Source: Rosa chinensis
Taxonomy: Eukaryota; Streptophyta; Magnoliopsida; Rosales; Rosaceae
Reading direction: 5' to 3'
Length of the DNA stretch: 64,000 nt
Assembly: GCF_002994745.2 (NCBI RefSeq)
Contig: NC_037094.1
Span: forward strand, 6,742,001-6,806,000
Positions 58,601-64,000 of this stretch are shown here, piece after piece. Made by a program: the position numbers and the translations under genes. Position 1 is the first letter of the stretch. Every line of letters starts with the position of its first letter. The notes under the pieces were generated by a model. The model saw only the letters and a list, made by a program, of their open reading frames with translations. It made no database searches and had not been told where the DNA came from.

Positions 58601-59660
58601 AATGGATGTCATTGTACTTCACTACCCTATCAGTTTGGTAGTTTCCGAATAACTGAACATGCAGCTTACAAATGTGGTTTCTACGTATCTCTATAGGGAT
58701 CTAGATATGGAACATACATGAAGGTTCATGGTGAACTTTATTTACCGAAGTCAAGTGGCTCTAGACCACGGAGCGCGTTTGCAATGAAGTTGAAACGCTC
58801 ACTAAAGTAACTACTTGATTGGGAAGGGATATGCTTGTTTTCAGAACGAGTTTTGGGTTCTATCGCGGTTCATGTTGGACATAATCTTCATTGGAAACTC
58901 TTAAAGAGTTAAGGAAAATTGCTGAACACTTGAAATCCAAGTTTGAGATGAAGAATTTTGGGAGAACACGATTATGTCTCGGTTTGGAACTTGAGCATCA
59001 TGTTGATAGATGCTTAGGCATTTTGACAAGGTCAAGCCTTCAAGCACCCCCATGATCATCCTTAGTCTTGATCTTGAAAATGATCATCTTTGTCCAAAAG
59101 ATGATGACAAAGACGTGCTAAAGGAAAAAGTCTCATGCTTAAGTACAATAAGCGCATTATTGTACTTAGCTTAAGCACAAGACCAGACATCTCATTTACA
59201 GTGAACTTTTTTAGCTAGATATATCTTTGCGCCAATGCGACGCCATTGGATTTGTGTAAAAGATATATTTCGGTACTTGAGATGTACGATTGATATGGGC
59301 TTATTCTATCCCTACAGAGAGACGATGGATTCGGACCCATCACACACTAGGAAATCTGCCAACACTGGCCTGCGTCCTCTATCCCCATACCAAAACAAAA
59401 TGTGTTTTGAAAGGTTTTGTTGATGTGGGGTATGTCTCTGACCCACACAAAGGTCATTCCCAAACTGGTTAAGTGTTCACTATGAGTAAGACCGCGATAT
59501 CTTGGAGGTCTACAGAACAGACCCTAGTTGCTATATCTTCAAACAATGCAGAGATTATTGCTCTTCACGAAGTGGTTAGTGAATGTATATGGATTAGATC
59601 CATAATTACGCATGTTCGAACAATTGTGGTTTGGAGTCTACCACAGATGAGCCTATGAGC
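55632..59660 (+). pseudogene. Copia pol pseudogene
   Basis: Recognisable pieces: CCHC knuckle (SRCGVSGH, about 55895); GAG-pre-integrase (LDLDAYWLCHDRIGHPGHDMM, about 56745); integrase C-terminal part (MGNYIGFETPTIIRHL, 57726); RT (WPKWKDAIQVRLDSL, about 58385; IAEHLKSKFEMKNFG, about 58920); RNase H (GFVDVGYVSDPHKGHSQTG then AISWRSTEQTLVAISSNNAEIIALHE, 59415-59590). Every segment has stops or frameshifts. A Pro/Ser-rich piece at 56880-57030 is hard to place within the integrase. Confidence 0.82.
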
Positions 59661-60160
59661 ATTTAAGATAATGCTGCTTGTTTTGAATAAATGAAGCAAG
59701 GCTACATTAAAAGCGACAAGACCAAGCATAATTAGCAACAACATGCTTTCCTCAAGATCATAGTGAATTAGGTTCGATCTGAGGACAGTGTGGTAGACTT
59801 GCTCACTAAGTCATTGCCTAAATTTCACTTTCGAGAAACATGTTGGTTGCATTGTTTGTGGAAGTTATCCGATTGAGGGTAGAATAGCCATTTTTCTTTA
59901 AATTGGGTTAGTGAGAATAAAAATCTGTTGGTGAGGTAAGTGAGATAATTTTAGCTCATTTTTGTGCTTTGGGGAAAGACTCTTTTTTTTTTAAAGTACA
60001 CATTAATGTTTTAAAGACACATTAAAGTACACATTATTTTGAGAAACTTGCTATATCATTAATGTTTTCAAAATAATAAAATAAAAATTTTATACTCTTG
60101 TTTTAACATAAGTTTTTTTTCCTAAATATTTAAAGATGTATTTTGTTACGTAACATTTAT

Positions 60161-60358
60161 GGGGCTGTGACCACTACCCAATTTCAGTTTAAAAATTGTC
60201 CACTTACTCCACTAAGAGTTATTTAACCTCATTTACCTCATCTAACATCTATTAACATTTTAGCCCCTATTAATTAAATTAAAACGCATCCCTCTCCTCT
60301 CAGTCTCTCTCTCCTTCCCAGACTCTCTCTCTCTCTCTCCCCCCGATCTCCACCTCCA

Positions 60359-60420
<62 letters not shown>

Positions 60421-61575
60421 CTTCCCAGCTGAGTACCGTCAGCCTCGAAAATCGGCGTCCTCGAGTCCGGTTCGATTGAAGAACAGAACCAAGCGACTAT
60501 GAAGACTAAGCTCCTCGGGAAAAACAAATCTGAAAACTGCCTCAAAATCTCGGAATACGGAGCGATTCGGCCATTGATTTCAGTCGTCTTCCTCCGATCT
60601 CCGCCGCATATTCAACGTCTGTGAAGCCAACCTCCATATAAATCGACGTCTGCGACTCTGATCTCCTCCCCCAACGACATGGTTTGCTTAGGGTATATCG
60701 TCCTCTTAACCACGTCGACAAGCTTCCTGTCGTCGACAATAGCGTTGTGCACACTTCCCACCGTGGGCTGAAACCCGACGAACAGATGCTGGGTGTGTCG
60801 CCATGTTTCGAATCTGCAACTGGAAAGAAGAGAGAAGAGGAGCTGGGTGCCCAAATCAAAAAAAAAATTTCATTGTTTGTTTTGATGAACTTTTTAATGA
60901 GTTGGCATCAGATGGACAAATATATTGTTGTATATGTGTTGGCATCTGACTACAATTCAGTTCTAACATTTTACTTCTTCTGGGTGGTACCAAACTTTTC
61001 CAAATTGACTTGGCAATAATAACATTATTGAGGGGCAATAATCATATTACTGGGGGGGGAGGGTGCAATAATTATATTATTAGGGGCCAGTAATGTTTCT
61101 ACTGGGAGGTAATAATTTTTTTTTTTGGGTAAAATTGGGGCAGAATGCCCAGAAGGAAAGAAAAAAGAAAACAAAAAAAATTAGGGGACAATAATATGAT
61201 TATTGGGGGGGGGGGGGGGTAATAAAATCAGACTCCGTAATCCGGTCACCAGTCCGGCAGTCGGATTCGGGATTCCGGTGACTGGTTGTCAGATTCCGGT
61301 CATTGGACGCCGGACTCCGGTCACCGGTCGCCTGGTACCGTGGCAGGCCACTTGTCACCGGAGCACAACAAGGTGGAGGATAACTTCTCTCTCTAAGTGA
61401 GAAAGAAGGAGAGGGCAAAAAAGTCCTAAAAATAAATAAAAAAGAATAAAAAAAGAATTAATTGGGTATTAGAGAAATAATCCCTTAGAGTGCTTTGGGT
61501 AAATGGGGTTAAAAAACTGTTAGTGGAGCAAGTGGGCAATTTTAAAGCTGAAATTGGGTAAATGATCATTTTCCC
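60161..61575. mobile_element. Mutator-like element (MULE), 1415 bp, non-autonomous
   Basis: An exact 9-bp target duplication AACATTTAT (60152-60160 and 61576-61584). Long terminal inverted repeats of about 80 bp are matched at ACCCAATTTCAG, CACTT(A/G)CTCCACTAA and TTTAACC. A 9-bp duplication with long inverted ends is diagnostic of Mutator. There is no transposase. The interior holds a (CT)n run, a GC-richer block (60430-60850) that could be captured host sequence, a 15-G run at 61205-61219 and iterated GGTCACCGG-type segments. Confidence 0.87.
60362..60418. repeat. (CT)n microsatellite in the MULE
   Basis: A near-perfect CT run of about 57 bp preceded by shorter CT runs, of the kind seen in plant 5' UTRs. 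This supports, weakly, capture of a gene's leader. Confidence 0.9.
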
Positions 61576-61739
61576 AACATTTATATCACAATAACATAAG
61601 TATAGGAAGAAAAAAAAATATTATACCAAAACTCAATTATGTAAAATGTTTAAAAGCAAACAATTATGAAACTTTTTCTTTTCTTTTCTATAAGCATATA
61701 AACAACAGTTAGAAAACTAAACTTAGAAAAATAGCTTCT

Positions 61740-61963
61740 TGTTCAAGTAAATCCAGAATATGTGTCTGACCCAAACTCTAGGTTACTTGATCTAGTTGTA
61801 ATAGGGTTTAGAATTAGAGATATTCATAGATATCCAATTAATTGTACGATTATCTTCCTTTGTACAACTCTGATTCTATGTCTTGTAATCCGTTATATAA
61901 AGAGACCCCTATTATCAATTAAAGTACGACTCAATTCTCTCCCAATTCAGTTTTCCTTAAACA
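61740..61963 (+). repeat. Solo copia LTR (224 bp) with 5-bp target duplication
   Basis: TGTTCAAGTAAATCCAG...TTCCTTAAACA, flanked by CTTCT on both sides (61735-61739 and 61964-61968). The exact duplication on both sides shows it is a complete insertion by itself, not the 3' LTR of the element at 53585. Confidence 0.9.
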
Positions 61964-62009
61964 CTTCTAAGTTAGGGAAAGTATTTTTGAGTTTTGGAAA
62001 AGTAATTAG

Positions 62010-62700
62010 TGTTTAGCTCCAGTTTGGTTGCAGCTGGTCAGCAGTCTCTTTTCTGTGCGGGCGTGCCATCGTCGGGGGTGTCCCTTGACCTGACTTCTTT
62101 TGAGCGATTGTGGACGAGGAGAGCACCAACCTCGTCGCGGGATTCTTTGTGCCTCTTGGTGAGGACTTTTGCTAAGCTTCTTCAAAATCACACAATCGAT
62201 ACTCGACGTCGTAGATTGAGCAGAGCGAAAATCTCTAGGAAGTGAGGAGAACCTGCTAAAGCGTGACTTTAGCTTGGCTAGTTTGCGAGGGTGTTACCCT
62301 TGCTTGGCTGGTTCCATAACCGTTGTGGTCGTGGTACTACAGTCGGCTCCCGAGGAGACTAGGACTAAAGCACATTGATAGAGGGTTTGGTGGCACTAAC
62401 AGTCGGATCCTGAGGATTCTGGGACTGGAGTGTGGTCACCGGTAAGAGAAGGAGATGAGTTGTTCTGGAGAGGCTTGGATAATTGTAGAGATTAATTGAT
62501 GAATTGTGTGTCTTGTTACTTCGTTGTAGCCTCTATATATAGGCTGCCAGGCCAAAGTGATTGGCCTTAAACAAATCATGATGGAGCACTAATGGAATTA
62601 TGGAGTACTAATGGAATCATGGAGCACTAATGGAATCATGGAGCACTAATGGAATTATGGTAGGTTTTCCAATTAAGGCTACCATGAAATGTAGTTGAAT
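62010..62700 (-). repeat. LTR-like sequence related to the solo LTR at 20424-21657
   Basis: Starts TGTTTAGCTCCAG and tracks 20424-20995 closely, including GACGAGGAGAGCACCAACCT, CGCGGGATTCTTTGTGCCTC and GTCGGCTCCCGAGGAGACTA. Similarity fades after the shared TATA region (CTATATATAGGCT, about 62531). A 19-bp tandem (TGGAGCACTAATGGAATTA, four copies) lies at about 62581-62660. The far end is not found, so its length is uncertain. Confidence 0.75.
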
Positions 62701-63525
62701 GTTCCCTACGTGCATACCATATTCCTTGACTAAAGAGGTCTTGAATCAGTACTGCTCTTATAATGTCATTGCTCCAAAACCACTTATATTGGCTTGACTC
62801 AAATCCATATAGGCCTCTAAATAGGCCATAAAGCTTGAATGCCACAATCTGAATTGCCTTTGTCGTGAACTGACACTTTCTTTGCCAAATTTATTGCCCC
62901 CCATGTATCTGATGTCTAGTATGCAGTGAATTGGTGAAACTTGGGCAGGTTGTAAGAGATCAGGACTTTAGCGTGCCCCCCATGCGAAGGAGACTGTTTT
63001 TGATCGTGAATGAGGATCCTTCTCTTCCTTGGTGGTAGCTTCGCCATGTGTATAGCAGTAAGTATCTACCTTGTTCGCTGGCTCTCTGTTGATTTTCTCA
63101 AATGTAGGTGTTGGAGCCGCTTCGTTGGCTAGATCAAGTTTGATCAAGGCCTACAGTATTTGGCGAAATAAGATGCAGAATAGCAAACTATTTGCTGTCA
63201 TTTAATCCTTCGCGAATCTTATGCTGAAGAGGATGATTGAATCATGGCTATCAACATCATGACATGTGACCAAGTGAACCCACCATACTTGCTGTAACTT
63301 TATCATCTAAAACCGCATGGGTTTTAATCATGTTTAATTAAAAACATCAGGCCACTACGCTGGCCGTGCGGTTGTAGGGAAAGGTACAATGCCATCGCTT
63401 CACCGCCACCTCAGATGCAATTATTAAGATGAAATAATGATTAATTAATTATCAACTAGAGCCACTCACTGGCCCAGCTAATAAATTAATCATCAGTCGT
63501 CTTCCATTTCCGAAGAAACCCAGAA
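62701..63525. other. Uncharacterised stretch
   Basis: No gene is recognised. It may be the rest of the LTR-like sequence or internal retrotransposon DNA. Confidence 0.4.
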
Positions 63526-63798
63526 ATGGCACCCAAGAAACCATTCGTTATCGATCAGGTAGATGAAATCACTGAGAAAGCCGCATTCACCTGGCTGACT
63601 AACATGGGTGTTCGATGCAGAAGTCAGACCAGAGAGGAGAGAAGTCGACTGATGGGCTTTGGTGGAGGTGATAATCAAGCGAGTCTGGGTCCCACACCTC
63701 GCGATCGTTTGCCAGATGATTTTATGGCCTATTATGGGCTTCCCATCCGCCGTCCTATAGCAGCTCTTAGGCAGGTGCTCGGTGATTTTAGAAGTTGA
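63526..63798 (+). CDS. Unrecognised 90-residue ORF
   Basis: ATG in a fair plant context (GAAATGGC), then 90 codons of non-repetitive sequence with mixed composition (GLPIRRPIAALRQVLGDF near its end), stopping at TGA 63796. I do not recognise the family. It follows an LTR-like sequence, so it may be a retrotransposon leader ORF or a gene fragment. There is no supporting intron or promoter evidence. Confidence 0.3.
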   Translation: MAPKKPFVIDQVDEITEKAAFTWLTNMGVRCRSQTREERSRLMGFGGGDNQASLGPTPRDRLPDDFMAYYGLPIRRPIAALRQVLGDFRS

Positions 63799-64000
63799 GG
63801 GCCAAGGAGGAAAGTGGGTTTCTGGCCTACCAACTCTCCCGAGGAAAATGTTTGGTATTAGGAGGTCTGAGCGAGAGATTTCGCCCGTTGGGATGCGATG
63901 GGTATCACCCAAACTATCAATCTATGTTTCTGTCTTAAAAATAGTCCTTTCTAGGCGATTCCCTCCTCCCCTTGATGATGGCTTTCTGCCCAGTGGACGG
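63799..64000. other. Window edge, nothing recognised
   Basis: Continues the composition of the preceding ORF, but with stops in that frame. Confidence 0.4.

Larger units (their letters stand above)
53585..60151 (+). mobile_element. Degraded Ty1/copia LTR retrotransposon
   Basis: 5' LTR (53585-53829), leader, gag (54878-55631), and a heavily mutated pol in copia order: knuckle, GAG-pre-integrase, integrase, RT, RNase H (to about 59660). Integrase before RT distinguishes copia from gypsy. I do not see this element's own 3' LTR: the LTR at 61740 is a separate solo copy. The 3' boundary is uncertain, and the MULE at 60161 lies in its presumed 3' part or flank. Confidence 0.85.

Noticed and set aside
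60542..60859. Minus-strand ORF of 105 codons inside the MULE
   Set aside because: No recognised family and an overlapping second frame. It is kept only as a possible captured fragment.
53585..61963. Treating 53585-53829 and 61740-61963 as the LTR pair of one copia element
   Set aside because: The right LTR has its own CTTCT duplication on both sides, and the left flank (ACTAT) does not match.

Overview
The window is plant nuclear DNA, almost certainly from a eudicot. Rosaceae is my guess from the general look of the repeats and I cannot test it here. I recognise one host gene, a two-exon CYP78A cytochrome P450 on the minus strand at 45962-47817. Nearly everything else is transposable element. 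I see no tRNA, rRNA or CRISPR array.

Left half (1-44168): a deep nest of LTR retrotransposons. The dominant family is a Tat-type Ty3/gypsy element. It has about 516-bp LTRs (TGTACA...TTAACA), a primer site beginning TTGGCGCC, a gag-protease-RT-RNaseH-second RNaseH-integrase polyprotein, and an extra gene on the OPPOSITE strand between pol and the 3' LTR. That extra gene has its own TATA box, a leader intron and two small coding introns. It is followed by a 60-bp tandem array and a polypurine tract. Copies are: E1 (minus, 1-11506, young, nearly intact, 3' LTR cut by the window edge); E2 (plus, 11507-16697, right part only, split by E1); E3 (plus, 17092-29751, old and broken, carrying a 1234-bp solo LTR at 20424-21657); and E5 (minus, oldest, surviving as pieces at 16698-17091, 29752-31214 and 37749-37888). 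E2, E3 and a 6.5-kb hAT DNA transposon (31215-37748, perfect 8-bp target duplication) all sit inside E5. Next come a gag-only element of another gypsy family (E6, 37889-42657) and an inverted LTR of that family (42797-44168), forming a large LTR foldback.

Middle (44169-53584): the gene-containing island. It holds the P450 with a TATA box about 115 bp upstream of its ATG, intergenic AT-rich DNA, a foldback MITE-like element, a three-copy 86-bp tandem repeat and an 876-bp retroposed sequence with a poly-A tail and 16-bp target duplication.

Right part (53585-64000): a decayed Ty1/copia element (53585 to about 60151), a 1415-bp Mutator-like element with long inverted ends and a 9-bp target duplication (60161-61575), a solo copia LTR with its own 5-bp duplication (61740-61963), a sequence related to the solo LTR found in E3 (62010 to about 62560), and an unrecognised ORF near the edge.

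The most interesting item is the antisense gene of the Tat elements. Three copies can be compared. Its promoter, introns and reading frame behave like a real, selected gene, while gag-pol runs the other way. The accompanying 60-bp array expands from about 10 to about 27 units between near-identical copies, which is how satellite DNA can be born.
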